NCBI GenBank assembly: GCA_051453625.1
Contig: JBOZIK010000001.1
Location: forward strand, 112,486,661 to 112,550,660
DNA from: Welwitschia mirabilis
Lineage: Eukaryota > Gnetophyta > Gnetopsida > Welwitschiales
Reading direction: 5' to 3'
Length of the DNA stretch: 64,000 bases
The translations under genes were made by a program, and so were the position numbers. The notes under the pieces were generated by a model. That model saw only the letters and a program-made list of their open reading frames with translations. It did no database searches and had not been told where the DNA came from. Below are positions 1 through 9,972 of this stretch, piece by piece (the first letter of the stretch is position 1; each line of letters begins with the position of its first letter).

Positions 1-779
1 ATGTAATATAATGCATATAATAAAATATATTATAATATGTTATTATATAATTTAACATATATACAATATATTATAATACACCATATTTATTATAATATAA
101 TGTTATATGATGTACTATAATATATGGTGTAATATAATATAATATATGTGTAGTATAATGTATCATGATATAATACGTAACAATATATATGATAAATAAT
201 ATAATGTACATGAAATATAATATCAAATAATATAAATATACCCTTATATTTAAGCTTATATGTTGTTATATATTTATATCTTGAGTATGAAACAATTTAT
301 ACAAGTAGTAAAATATGGAGTATAATTTGTAAAGATATAAAGGGAATAAGGATATAATGGTATAAACATTTAATATAATTATGATAATAGATGAAATTGA
401 CACACATTAAATATGCAAGGTAAGATTATACAAACTAAAGATAAAATTAATTAGAAAATTAGAAACATTTAATAAGCCAAATGTCCTATAACTATGAATA
501 TAATATACATAGCATTAAAGCATTTATAAAGCCAAAAGTTAGTTCACCAATTAATATTAAAGGGCCTTTTATTTTTAAATAACAAATAATCCATTTAAAA
601 CCTTAATATAATCTTAAAGTTTAGGCTAAAAGCTTATTAGTTATCTTAGTAAATGTTTTATAGTTCCAAGTATTATGTCAATTTCCAAAATAGAAATCAA
701 AAGAAAAACATTATCAAAAAGTATTATGGAAACATACCAAACTGTCTGTAGAAATAGCAATCTCACATCTTCCATCACC
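1..779. repeat. AT-rich low-complexity DNA
   Basis: The first 250 bases are almost pure A/T built from short TATAATATA-like steps, with no coding frame. From about 250 to 779 the sequence stays AT-rich but is no longer simple. I see no gene or element ends here. Confidence 0.7.
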
Positions 780-1375
780 AAAATGCTATAGCATGCATTA
801 ATTGCATCCAACCCTTCAATGTCTCCAAGTGGCTAGCTTACTTGAATTAATGTAATCTTCTCCAAGGAGATTTTTATCTTTGTGCCAAAATCCATACAGG
901 CCTACCCTATACTACCTGAGACCAATCATGGAAGAGCCCAAGCGTTAGCCACTTTGACTTAATGAATACACCCAATGAATGGAGGTAGTTGTATATCACT
1001 TGTCAGTGACCGTTGCCCTAGGAATTATTTGTTGGTCATGTCATTCCCCCTCCACCTACCCCATCCAATTGGCATGATGTATAGCTAAGAACAATGCCAT
1101 TATAGGTCGCTCCACTGCCACCTCAGGCAATGCAGGCCCTGCTGCCTTCACAGATAGCCACGTCAACTATCACAATATCCTCGTCACTAGTGTTGATTCT
1201 GCTATCTGTTACCCTCATGTCTGCCAGCGCTGACCTGCCATCTGCTCTCTTTTTATGCATTCTTACTCTGTGCATTTGCAGGCATGTTCATATTCCTGGT
1301 GACTTAGTCTCAAAAATGCTTACTTGTCGCATTCCCCGAATAACATCCATGAATCTGACTCCTTTTATGGTAGTT
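780..1375. other. GC-richer unassigned segment
   Basis: This stretch is visibly richer in G and C than its surroundings, especially 890-1320, and contains CG dinucleotides that are rare elsewhere. Short open frames occur on the plus strand (for example 1130-1378) but none resembles a known family, and the minus strand gives no long frame. It may be a piece of another mobile element or of a gene. It ends where the minus-strand TRIM LTR starts at 1376. Confidence 0.3.
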
Positions 1376-1660
1376 TGACGCAGTGTGAAAGCATTCAAAG
1401 TTTTACTTCACTACCTCATTTGGCGATCTGTGAAGCCCACTACCTCATTCAGCAATTTGTGGATTTTATCTGTTCTCCCACTACCTCATTCAGCAATCTA
1501 TGGTTCGATAGATACTTTGAGGTTAATTATCCTTCAAATATAAAAACCCAATTCTTTATTTTTCCCACTAAAACAATATAAAATCCATTTATTTATAGGA
1601 CATAAGTCCTTTTAATAGAAATTCATAGATAATGTGGGACTAAAAACAAGGAAATACAAG
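1376..1660 (-). repeat. TRIM-like LTR, minus strand, cut by gap (copy 1)
   Basis: Starts with TGACGCAG, the inverted end of this LTR family, and runs colinear with the complete LTR at 4234-4576 until the assembly gap at 1661. It carries three copies of the motif CTGCCTCATTCGGTGATCTG (1411, 1442 and 1481). The minus-strand TATA-like sequence and AATAAA-like signal of the family are present around 1570-1600. After the gap the sequence is family internal region in the opposite orientation, so the gap must hide the end of this LTR and the start of another copy, or join two contigs. Confidence 0.75.
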
Positions 1661-1760
1661 NNNNNNNNNNNNNNNNNNNNNNNNNNNNNNNNNNNNNNNN
1701 NNNNNNNNNNNNNNNNNNNNNNNNNNNNNNNNNNNNNNNNNNNNNNNNNNNNNNNNNNNN
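1661..1760. other. Assembly gap (100 N)
   Basis: A run of exactly 100 N, probably a placeholder for a gap of unknown size. It separates a minus-strand TRIM LTR from a plus-strand TRIM internal region. Confidence 0.95.
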
Positions 1761-2439
1761 CTTGGGAGGCTGGAGCCCCAATCCTTAGGGACGAAGTGTT
1801 GCAACGATTGGAGAAACATTTATAGGAATGTCTAGATCACGAAACTGAGTGCAGATTCCATTGCTTTAAGGAGCAGTTCGATGAGATTGCAGAATGGTTA
1901 TATTCTCTCAGTGTTGATGTGGACCGAAACCGGATAAACAGTAGAAGGCTAGGAGTTGATATTGCTCATGATGATCCTATCTATAGGCCTGTTCTTATCT
2001 GCAAGTAGAATGTCATTCATCTAACCAATTGATGTACCTTAATCTTGTGCCCAACTCGAGGATGAGTTTTTCTCAAGCAGAGGGGTCTAATATGAAANNN
2101 NNNNNNNATGATGCAACCCCCTTATAGTTTTCTTTTATATTTTACTATATCTCATTATCTCCTTTCTTTTCGTCCCACATTGTCTAGGGATTTCTGTTGA
2201 AAGGACTTATGTCCTAAAAATAAATGAATTTTGTACTATTTTAGGGGGAATAAAATAAAGAATTCATTTCTTATAGTTAAAGGCTAATTAACCTCAAAGT
2301 ATCTATTGAATCATAGATCACTGAATGAGGTAGTGGGAAAATAGATAAAATCCCATAGATCACTGAATGAGGCAGTGGGCTTCCCAGATTGCCAAATGAG
2401 GCAATGAAGTAAAACTTTGAATGCTTTCATGCTGCGTCA
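1761..2439 (+). mobile_element. TRIM-like element, internal region and 3' LTR (copy 2)
   Basis: The internal part (1761-2087) matches that of copies 3 and 4: remnants of a gag-like start, then a tail that reads like the end of a gypsy polyprotein and a purine-rich tract (AAGCAGAGGGG, 2077-2085). The 3' LTR runs 2088-2439, interrupted by 10 N at 2098-2107, and ends in GCTGCGTCA. The first base pair of the LTR has decayed from TG to TA. Three copies of the LTR micro-repeat lie at about 2312-2415. The gag frame carries stops. The 5' LTR is missing behind the gap. Confidence 0.8.
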
Positions 2440-3520
2440 GTTCCAAATCCCTATCCCTTACACGCATTTCATCGAATAGGTAGCATCATCATCTTCAAAG
2501 GCATTACTTTTATTATTGCTATATAAACCTCATCTAGTTTCACAGAAACCTTAGAAGAATTAATTGCAAAATCATTCCTAAGGTAGGATTTTTACTTTAT
2601 AAAAACTTCAGACGGCAACGTAGATCATCCATTTCTCTCTGCATCAAGAAAAGCCATTCCTTCAAGGTAAGATTTTCCTCTTTAAGACATGCGGGTTACG
2701 TCTCTATGTTAAGGAAACCCTAAGTCAAAAATTCCAAGCCAATGAACCACATCCAAAATATTCGTTATGGTTCGAGGAGGAGTAATATTGAAGGCTCAAG
2801 CAAGTCTAGAAATTAGCACTTAATGGCAATGTAGGTCACATTCAAATGTAGTAATTTAGCACTGTGACGCATAAGAGCACTCTCAACTACATCTAGAAAT
2901 GTTACTAAATTATTAAAAAGCACTAGCAAATTGCTTAAAATAAGGTAGTTTTAGGATTTAAAGCATAGACTATGCATGTAGGGCATAAAACCATGCTGTT
3001 AACATCGAATAATAGCCTTCACTTCCAAGCTTCTCACAGACTATTGATAACACTCCATTAACCTCCTCTGAAAACTGCAACAAAAAATTCTTTTCTTCTT
3101 CATTTTCTACTTATAGAGTGGGAAAGGACTCAGTCATGTTCATGTTCAATAGCTTAGATTGATCTTTCGCACATCTAAGCGATAGAAAATAGGCCTGAAA
3201 ATTACCAAGAGCCTAAAAAACCTTAACTAAGAAAAACCCTTTTCCTTTTTCGCCTCGTATAAAACTAGACATGAAAGAAGAGTATTAAAAATTGCAAAAT
3301 GAAACAAAGAAAAGACTTAGCCTGCAATAACCTCTTTTTTAAAATGTTAGCATAATATATTTTGAATACTCCAAGGAAATCCTTTACCTAATGAGTTATA
3401 GGAATCATTTTCTTGAATTCGTTTTGATGAACTTCATTCTTGCAAACTCCTTTCAATGCTTGCGAAAGACTCATCTCTACACACTCCTCTTTCTGCTAAT
3501 GCTTTTGAAATCTTTAATGC
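2440..3520. other. Unique-looking spacer between TRIM copies
   Basis: No coding frame of note and no match to the flanking elements. It contains a promoter-like stretch at about 2515-2670, listed separately. The rest (2700-3520) is AT-rich with no recognised feature. Homology to the TRIM LTR resumes at about 3521. Confidence 0.4.
2515..2672 (+). promoter_or_regulatory. Promoter-like stretch with TATA box and possible 5' splice site
   Basis: CTATATAAAC at 2519-2528 is a good plant TATA box. It is followed by about 130 bases resembling a 5' untranslated leader, ending in TTCAAGGTAAGATTTT, a good plant splice donor (AAG/GTAAG) near 2666. No open reading frame of any length follows, so this may be the relic of a gene or element promoter, or chance. 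Confidence 0.25.
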
Positions 3521-3740
3521 TAAAATAAAAAATTTGTTTCTTATATTTGAAGGCTAATTGCTCTCAAAGTGTCTGTTAAACCACAGATCATCGAATGAGG
3601 CAGTGGGAAAATAGATAAAATCCCATAGATCGCCAAATGAGGCAGTGGGCTTCACAAATCACCGAATGAGGCAGTGGACTTCACAAATCACCGAATGAGG
3701 TAGTGAAGTAAAACTTTGAACGCTCTCACGCTGCATCAGG

Positions 3741-3753
3741 TGGTATCAAAGTC
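3741..3753 (+). promoter_or_regulatory. Primer-binding site of TRIM copy 3
   Basis: TGGTATCAAAGTC lies two bases after the LTR end and closely matches TGGTATCAGAGC, the usual plant retroelement site complementary to the 3' end of initiator tRNA-Met. Confidence 0.8.
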
Positions 3754-3755
3754 TA

Positions 3756-4058
3756 ATGGCGACCGGCAGTGATGGTAGTGGTCTCCATGATGATGCTCGA
3801 GAGGCTAGAACCCCGATCCTTGGAGACGAAGCATTGCAACGATTAGATCAATGTTTACAGGGACGCTTGGATCAAGAAATCGACCGTAGATTCTGTCGCT
3901 TTAAGGAGCAGTACAATGAGATTGTGAAATGGTTATATGCTCTCAGTGTCGATGTAGACTGGAACCGAATAAAGAGCAGAAGGCTAGAAGTTGATGTTGC
4001 TTGTGGTGACCCTGTCTATAGCCTGTTCTTATCTGTAGGTAGAACTTCATGCATCTGA
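3756..4058 (+). CDS. Short gag-like ORF of the TRIM family
   Basis: A 100-codon open frame starts at the ATG just after the primer-binding site, where gag starts in LTR elements. The product begins MATGSDGSGLHDD and has a charged middle (RRFCRFKEQYNEIVKWLYAL) that could form a helix. No protease, zinc knuckle or enzyme motif is present, and no family is recognised. Homologous but broken copies occur at 1761-2020 (plus) and 4944-4640 (minus), with stops that look like C-to-T changes, so this copy is the best preserved. Downstream, in another frame, the sequence reads like a polyprotein C-terminus (motif PNSRT, near 4087-4101) just before the polypurine tract. The ORF probably survives as leader or packaging sequence rather than as a working protein. 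Confidence 0.5.
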   Translation: MATGSDGSGLHDDAREARTPILGDEALQRLDQCLQGRLDQEIDRRFCRFKEQYNEIVKWLYALSVDVDWNRIKSRRLEVDVACGDPVYSLFLSVGRTSCI

Positions 4059-4233
4059 TCAGTTGATGTATCCTGAACATGAGCCCAACTCGAGGACGAT
4101 TTTTTCTCAAGTGGAGGGATCTGACATGGAGCAATGCGACCCCCTTATAGTTTTCTTTTTATATTGTGCTATATCTTATATTTCCTTGTCTTTAGTTCCA
4201 TATTGTCTATGGATTTCTATTGAAAGGACTTCC

Positions 4234-4576
4234 TGACGCAGCGTGAAAGTGTTCAAAGTTTTACTTCACTACCTCATTCGATGATCCGTGAAGCCTACTG
4301 CCTCATTCGGTGATCTGTGGGATTTTATCTATTTCTCTACTGCCTCACTCAGCGATCTGTGGTTTAACAGATACTTCGAGGGCAATTAGCCTCCGAATAT
4401 AAAAATCCAATTCTTTATTTTTATACCCTCTTAAAACAGTACAAAAGCTATTTATTTATAGGACATAAGTCCTTTTAATAGAGATCCCTAGAAAATGTGG
4501 GACTAAAAGCAAGGAAATAACAAGATATAGTAAAATATAAAAAGAAAACTATAAGGGGGTTGCATCACTCTGCGTC
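4234..4576 (-). repeat. 3' LTR of TRIM copy 4
   Basis: 343 bp. Read on the minus strand it has a TATA box (TATAAATA, around 4445-4456), an AATAAA signal (around 4411-4420) and then three micro-repeat units (4266-4363) downstream of both, so the repeats should lie in the transcribed leader. Confidence 0.85.
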
Positions 4577-4639
4577 AGACTCCTCCACTTGAGGAAAACT
4601 CATCCTCGAGTTGGGCTTAGGTTCGGGGTAAATCAGCTG

Positions 4640-4944
4640 ATCAGATGCATGAAGTTGTACCTGCGGATATGAACAGGCCTATAGATAGGGTCACTACGAG
4701 CAACATCAACTCTTGGCCTTTTGCTGTTTATCTGGTTCTAGTCCACATCAACACCGAGAGCATATAACTATTCCACAATCTCATCGAACCGCTTCTTGAA
4801 GCGACAAAATCTACAGTCGATTTCTTAATCCAGGTGTCCCTATAAACATTGCTCCAATCATTACAACACTTTGTCCCCAAAGATCGGGGCTCCAACCTCT
4901 CGAGAATTGTTATGGAAACCACCGCTGTTACTGTCAGTTGCCAT
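4640..4944 (-). pseudogene. Broken gag-like ORF of TRIM copy 4
   Basis: Reading down from the ATG at 4944-4942, the translation follows the ORF at 3756-4058 (start MATDSN, later CRFCRFKK) but carries several stops, most explained by CAA or TGG changing to a stop. No function is recognised. Confidence 0.6.
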
Positions 4945-4946
4945 TA

Positions 4947-4959
4947 GGATCTAATACCA
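4947..4959 (-). promoter_or_regulatory. Primer-binding site of TRIM copy 4
   Basis: On the minus strand TGGTATTAGATCC, two bases inside the 5' LTR, close to the initiator tRNA-Met complement TGGTATCAGAGC. Confidence 0.75.
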
Positions 4960-4961
4960 CC

Positions 4962-5276
4962 TAACGTAGCGTAAAAGCATTCAAAGTTTTACTTCACTGC
5001 CTCATTCGGCGATCTGTGGGATTTTATCTATTTTCCCACTGCCTCATTCAGTGATCTGTGGTTTAGCAGACACTTCGAGGGCAATTAGCCTCTGAATATA
5101 AAAATCCAATTCTTTATTTTTATCCCCTCTTAAAACAGTACAAAAGCCATTTATTTATAAGACATAAGTCCTTTCAATAGAGATCCCTAGACAATGTGGG
5201 ACTAAAAGCAAGGAAATAACAAGATATAGTAAAATATAAAAAGAAAACTATAAGGGGGTCACATCGCTCCACGTCA
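4962..5276 (-). repeat. 5' LTR of TRIM copy 4
   Basis: 315 bp, about 30 bp shorter than its partner because it has two micro-repeat units instead of three. Ends in CCACGTCA on the plus strand. Confidence 0.85.
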
Positions 5277-7825
5277 CAGTTGCCTTGCTTTTCCTAGCAT
5301 GCTTGGATGCTGTTGGCAATTGGCGTAGAAAATATGGAGATTCTATAATAGAAAGAGAGAATGTGATAAGTGATAAAATCCATGTAGGCAGGTAAGAGAA
5401 AGGACGTCACTATGGTGAGAAGGCAGGACAGTAACTAGGGGCTATGGAGGAGGTAGCCATACAGAAAGAAGAAGGTGAGAAAACTAGAGTGAAAATAAGT
5501 AAAGATAGCATTTAAGAGCAGTTAAAACAAAAGAAAACCATTGCCAAAGCACAAGATGATGATCCATCGAAACAAGGAGGTGACAGGTGAGAAGGAGACA
5601 GCGGAGTAGCTAACAGTCAAGGGGAAAGACCACAAGAAATAGGGAAGACAACAAATACAAAAATATCATAGGAAACTAAGAGGCCAATGGCAGTGGGAGT
5701 GCCGATAGTAGACAGTGGTATAGCTGGTGAGTCCTCCCTCTTCTTGACGAATATTAGGCAACAACGGTGAATGCGGGTGTAGTGGACCAGTGTATAAGGA
5801 GGAGAGTTGGAAAAACAAGAGGGCTTATAGGTATAGCACTAGACTCTTTCAAGCTGCGTATCAACATCTTAGAGTTGGCAGACTTTGCACTTGGGTAACT
5901 TCATTTTTTTAAACTAAGAGGACATGAAATCATAAAAGGGAATTGGAGCTTCCTCTTCAGGAGAGAGGGAATTATCTTTTTCTAAGCTGGGATGAATCAT
6001 CATTCTTGGTGTTCAAAGGAGAGTTAATGCAAAGGCTTTTTGTTCTCTGAGACATGTGCTAGACATCTTCAAGTTCCATTTAATGAAGTTGCTAGTACCA
6101 CTCCTGAGTATTGGAGCTTAAAAATCTACATCTCTTTAGGTCTCCTTTAGTTCCCCTGATTAAAGAACAAATGCACAGACGTTTTACAACCCCAGCATCT
6201 CTATTTTTTGGGGATATTTTATGTTCCTTCACTTTTTGAGAGAAAACATTATCAAGCAGGGACTTTCCATGCAAAAACGGAAAGATGCACTTCAAGAACG
6301 ACTGACTGGGTTGGCTGATTCATTTCTTACATCAATTCAAAATGTCCAAATGCTAATGATACTCTCTAATAATATAATAGAGCCATGAAATAATAGGTAA
6401 AGGAGTAATGTAAGGATGCTAACAATGCTCTCTAACAATATAATGAAGTCGTGAAAGAATAGGTAAAAGAGTAATGAATAAACTACACTACAACCAACTC
6501 CCCAAGTCAAAAATTAATATGAATTTTTACAAAGGAGAAAAAATAAAAATGTCTTTAAAAAGAAATGCATATTTATATCAAAGACCAAATTTAGTAGTTC
6601 AATAGATAAGGCTATAATTTTAATCATAGGTTTATAGAATTAGGATTTTCATTACTATAAATATTTACTTCCAAAATCAAAAATCATATTATGAGATCCC
6701 TCATCTCTAGAGTTAGCGAAAATGATAGAAACTTTAATTTATGAATGTAAAAGCAACACTTTATAAATGATTTTTTAAAAAGGGAGATGTACATAGAATA
6801 CTCAAAAGCCTTTTTCAAAAGTCCAAAAAACTTAAAATGTTAGCTATGATTTCAAGTAAACTTTCAATTGAGCACAATTTAATCCATTCTTTTTCCCCAC
6901 TGAATTAGTCTAATACTTAAAAGTATGAACAATCCTTATATGTTAGAAGAATAAAGAGGAAAAAATTTCTAAGTAATTAGGGTTATTTTATATGTTAGTA
7001 ATATCTTCATAATAAGAGATATGTTAGACAGAATATGCTAGGAAAATCATTATTTATCCAATAAATTCATAATGTCTAAGATAAGATAAATCACTATTTT
7101 CTTGAATTTGAGATCACACCACCACATCATGGGCTAATATTTCTTCAAACTAATTATATCAAAGAATTGCTCAAGGAGCCTAAAATGGATAAAGCAAAGC
7201 CAAGGTTGATACACATAGATCTTCATAATAAGGTAGAAAGAAAATATCTAAACTTATACCTCATTCATCCAAATTCTATATAGACATATAATTGGTATTT
7301 TAATATGCTTAATCAACTTAAGATTAAATATGTGCTCTAATATTATCCTTCTTTCTAGATTTAGTAACAACCAAAAAAGAATCACAGAATTCAACTAAAT
7401 ATATCTTACAATATATAATTATAACCAAAAGGTTTGGATGAGAATTTAGAAAGGGCATACAAGTCCTTATTTATTTATTTAAATCTTAGAGTATGAACTT
7501 TAGGGTATTGCAACCTATAACAACAGTAACATGATATTTAGAGAAAGACATTTCTATCATGTCTAGATCTAAGCACTACCTTAATATGGATTCATACCCA
7601 TGTAATAAGTAGATAAGGTTAAATACTACTAGAAAACTTCAACTAACAAAATTCAATATTACTAGAAGATCAATCAAATTATTACATCCAAAAATATGGG
7701 ATGTTACATATCAATAGTACATCAAGTTCCCACCAAATACATCAAATATAATCTATAGTTAGAGGTCTCATCACAATAATCCATCCAAGGCAAGAAATTA
7801 TAAGTGAAAACTAAATGCAAAAAAT
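5277..7825. other. No recognised feature
   Basis: 5277-6060 is moderately GC-rich and purine-rich on the plus strand. The open frame at 6092-6295 (minus) has no recognisable motif. From 6300 to 7825 the sequence is AT-rich without coding signal on either strand. Confidence 0.5.
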
Positions 7826-8245
7826 GGTACTTTAGGGTAAGGTAGGAGGTGAAGAGGTGGTTTTCCACCTATGAAACTTACCACATAGTTCTCTTGTTAC
7901 CTCTACCTTATCCTCCATAGACTCATGAAGGAAAAAAAATTCCTCATAATCTCCTTTTATGAGATTTGTAATGGCATCAATGATATTCGTAGTAACCCTA
8001 ATCTTCTTCCCTAAAACAAGGGTTGTTAGGGTACCAGAGTCAACATCAAAAGAGGCATTGTAATAGAAAATCATAGTGAGGAAAGGATAGGCTAGCCCTT
8101 AGACATTAAGAAAATAGAAAATATCTAGCTCATTCAAGAGCCTTACCACATCTCAAACTTCACTTAGCTCTCTATAAGTAACAGGGCTTTCTTCGCACAC
8201 AGGTTTCTTCTCAAACTTCTCTATGAACTTTTCAATCTTCATTAG
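7826..8245 (-). pseudogene. Remnant of a gag/plant-transposon-type protein
   Basis: One minus-strand frame can be read for about 140 codons with two internal stops; the part 8074-7832 is open. The stretch FYYNASFDVDSGTLTTLVLG and the following KIRVTTNIIDAI recall the N-terminal region of the 'putative plant transposon protein' type (vkeFyanl...gk.i...in..), common in plant LTR elements. This resemblance is from memory and weak. A charged coil-like stretch (KIEKFIEKFEKK) precedes it. It lies about 350 bp beyond the C-terminus of the copia polyprotein and may be part of another, truncated element. Confidence 0.35.
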
Positions 8246-8594
8246 ATATCCTAAAGTAAAAATACCTTGGATATTTATTTGTTAGCTCCTTTTAATACCT
8301 TTTAGAGAAACCCTTTGCCATTAAAAATACATGGCAACTTATTGAAAATAAGAAAACTTGAAAGAGATCGATAGCTAAATCTAAAGGAGACAGGTAGTCA
8401 AAAGAGAATGAAAAAGGTTTGAGCTCCATAAGAATTTATAAAAGAGGCCAATTAAGACATATTTTAGAAAAATATTGGGTCCACTGTCTTAACTCCTACA
8501 CTGTAACCCTACAGGTTTAGTCGACTCAGTTATGATCCAGTCAACCTGTCAAGACTTGGGTCACAATACTTCAGATCTGGTTAATTGGGTCTTC

Positions 8595-9872
8595 AAAATG
8601 GTCGACTACCTTGAAATCAAGCCAAAGATGATGAGACAACTCATAATTCATCACGAAGTTTTAGAAAGTTGTCAAATTTTAGAGGTTTAGTGAAAATATC
8701 AACAAGTTATCTATTAGTACTAACAAAATTCATTGAAATATTACTTTTTCCACTTGATCTCTAAGGAAATGATGTCTCAATTCAATGTACTTAGTTCTAG
8801 AATGTTTAGTAGGGTTCTTAGATATATTAATTATACTTATCACAAAAGACTGAAACCTATTTAAAAACTATACCAAAATCTTTTAACATTTCCTTGATCT
8901 AAAGAAGATGAGTATAACAACTCTCTACTACTATATACTCTACTTCTGCTATTGAAAGGGAGATAGAGTTTTACTTTTTATTAGTCCATTCTATTAAGTA
9001 TGATTCTAAAAGAAAAAAATTACCACTTATGCTTTTTCTATCATCCTTACAGCTAGCCTAATCTACATGACTAAAGCCTACAAGATCAAAAGATATTTTT
9101 GTTAGATACTATAATCCATAGTCACATGTGCCTTTTATGTATCTTATAATCCTTTTGATAGCGTGGAGGTGTGATTCTTTTGGTTATGTCTAATATCTAG
9201 CACACATGGCAACACTAAATATTATATCAGATGTACTTATAATTAGATATAATAGATTTTCTATTATACTTTTATAAAGTTTTTGATCTATAGATTTTTC
9301 ATATTCATCAAGACTAACTTTATAAGAAGTATACATAGATGTGTTAGTAGATTTTACATTCTCTAGTCCAAATCGTTTGATCAAATCTCTTTCATATTTA
9401 GATTAAGATATGAAAATTTCATGTTTTGTTTATTCGATTTGGAGGCCAAGAAACATTCTAACTTTACCAAGCATACTCACCTCAAAATTCATTATCATAA
9501 TACTTGCAAATTCTTTTGATAAAACTTCATTTAAGGTAATAAAAATTATGTCATCCACATAAATTTGAATAATAATAAAGTTCTTTTTTAGATTTTTAAC
9601 AAATAATGTTTTATCTATAGTTCCATGAATATAACCATCGTTGTTTAGAAATGTGGATAATTTTTCATACCAAGCTCTTGGACTTGTTTTAATTCATATA
9701 AGGCCTTTATAAGTCTATATACATGGTTTAGTTTATGAGGATCTACAAACCATTGAGGTATTCCACATAAACTTCCTCTTTAAGTGTTCCATTTGAAAAG
9801 GCACTTTTTACATCCATTTGATAAACTTTAATATTCTTAAAGGCTACATATAGTAAAAACATTCTAATATTA
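8595..9872 (-). pseudogene. Ty1/copia polyprotein C-terminal part: RT and RNase H (piece A)
   Basis: Minus-strand translation gives the standard copia C-terminus. Reverse transcriptase has YVDDI at about 9549-9565. Next comes the stretch MIKRFGLENVKSTNTSM with ENLLYLIIS (9384-9190), and then RNase H ending in RTKYIELRHHFLRDQ (about 8751-8800) and DIFTKPLKF (about 8670). The frame is broken by many stops. It ends near 8600, followed by a short sequence with GTCGAC-rich motifs like those in the LTRs at 15.9 and 17.7 kb, but no full 3' LTR is visible. The piece is cut by a gap within the upstream part of RT; its last 50 bases are repeated at the start of piece C. Confidence 0.85.
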
Positions 9873-9972
9873 NNNNNNNNNNNNNNNNNNNNNNNNNNNN
9901 NNNNNNNNNNNNNNNNNNNNNNNNNNNNNNNNNNNNNNNNNNNNNNNNNNNNNNNNNNNNNNNNNNNNNNNN
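9873..9972. other. Assembly gap (100 N)
   Basis: Placeholder gap inside copia RT sequence. The sequence restarts in RNase H of another copy. Confidence 0.95.

Larger units (their letters stand above)
3521..4233 (+). mobile_element. TRIM-like element, 5' LTR truncated and 3' LTR cut short (copy 3)
   Basis: The 5' LTR keeps only its right part (about 3521-3738, ending CTGCATCA) with four copies of the micro-repeat. The primer-binding site is at 3741-3753, the internal region is 3739-4121, and a purine-rich tract GTGGAGGGATC is at 4111-4121. The 3' LTR starts TGACATGGAGC at 4122 and stops at 4233, where a second copy in the opposite orientation begins. An internal region under 400 bp bounded by a tRNA-Met-type primer site and a polypurine tract fits a terminal-repeat retrotransposon in miniature, which needs enzymes supplied by another element. 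Confidence 0.85.
4234..5276 (-). mobile_element. Complete TRIM-like element (copy 4)
   Basis: Both LTRs, internal region, primer site and polypurine tract are present. In plus coordinates: 3' LTR 4234-4576, internal 4577-4961, 5' LTR 4962-5276. The LTR ends are TGACGCAG and CTGCGTCA, a perfect 8-bp inverted pair at 4234 and 4576. The two LTRs look roughly 95% alike by eye apart from one missing micro-repeat unit in the 5' LTR, which makes this the youngest-looking element in the window. No target-site duplication is visible: the flanks are CTTCC on the left and CAGTT on the right, and the right flank does not continue the interrupted LTR of copy 3. Confidence 0.9.

Noticed and set aside
1130-1581. 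Two open frames of 82 and 85 codons on the plus strand
   Set aside because: No motif. The second runs straight through the minus-strand TRIM LTR, so it is a chance frame.
3739-5276. Cassandra-type TRIM with 5S rRNA in the LTR
   Set aside because: I looked for the 5S internal promoter sequence in the LTRs and found nothing similar.
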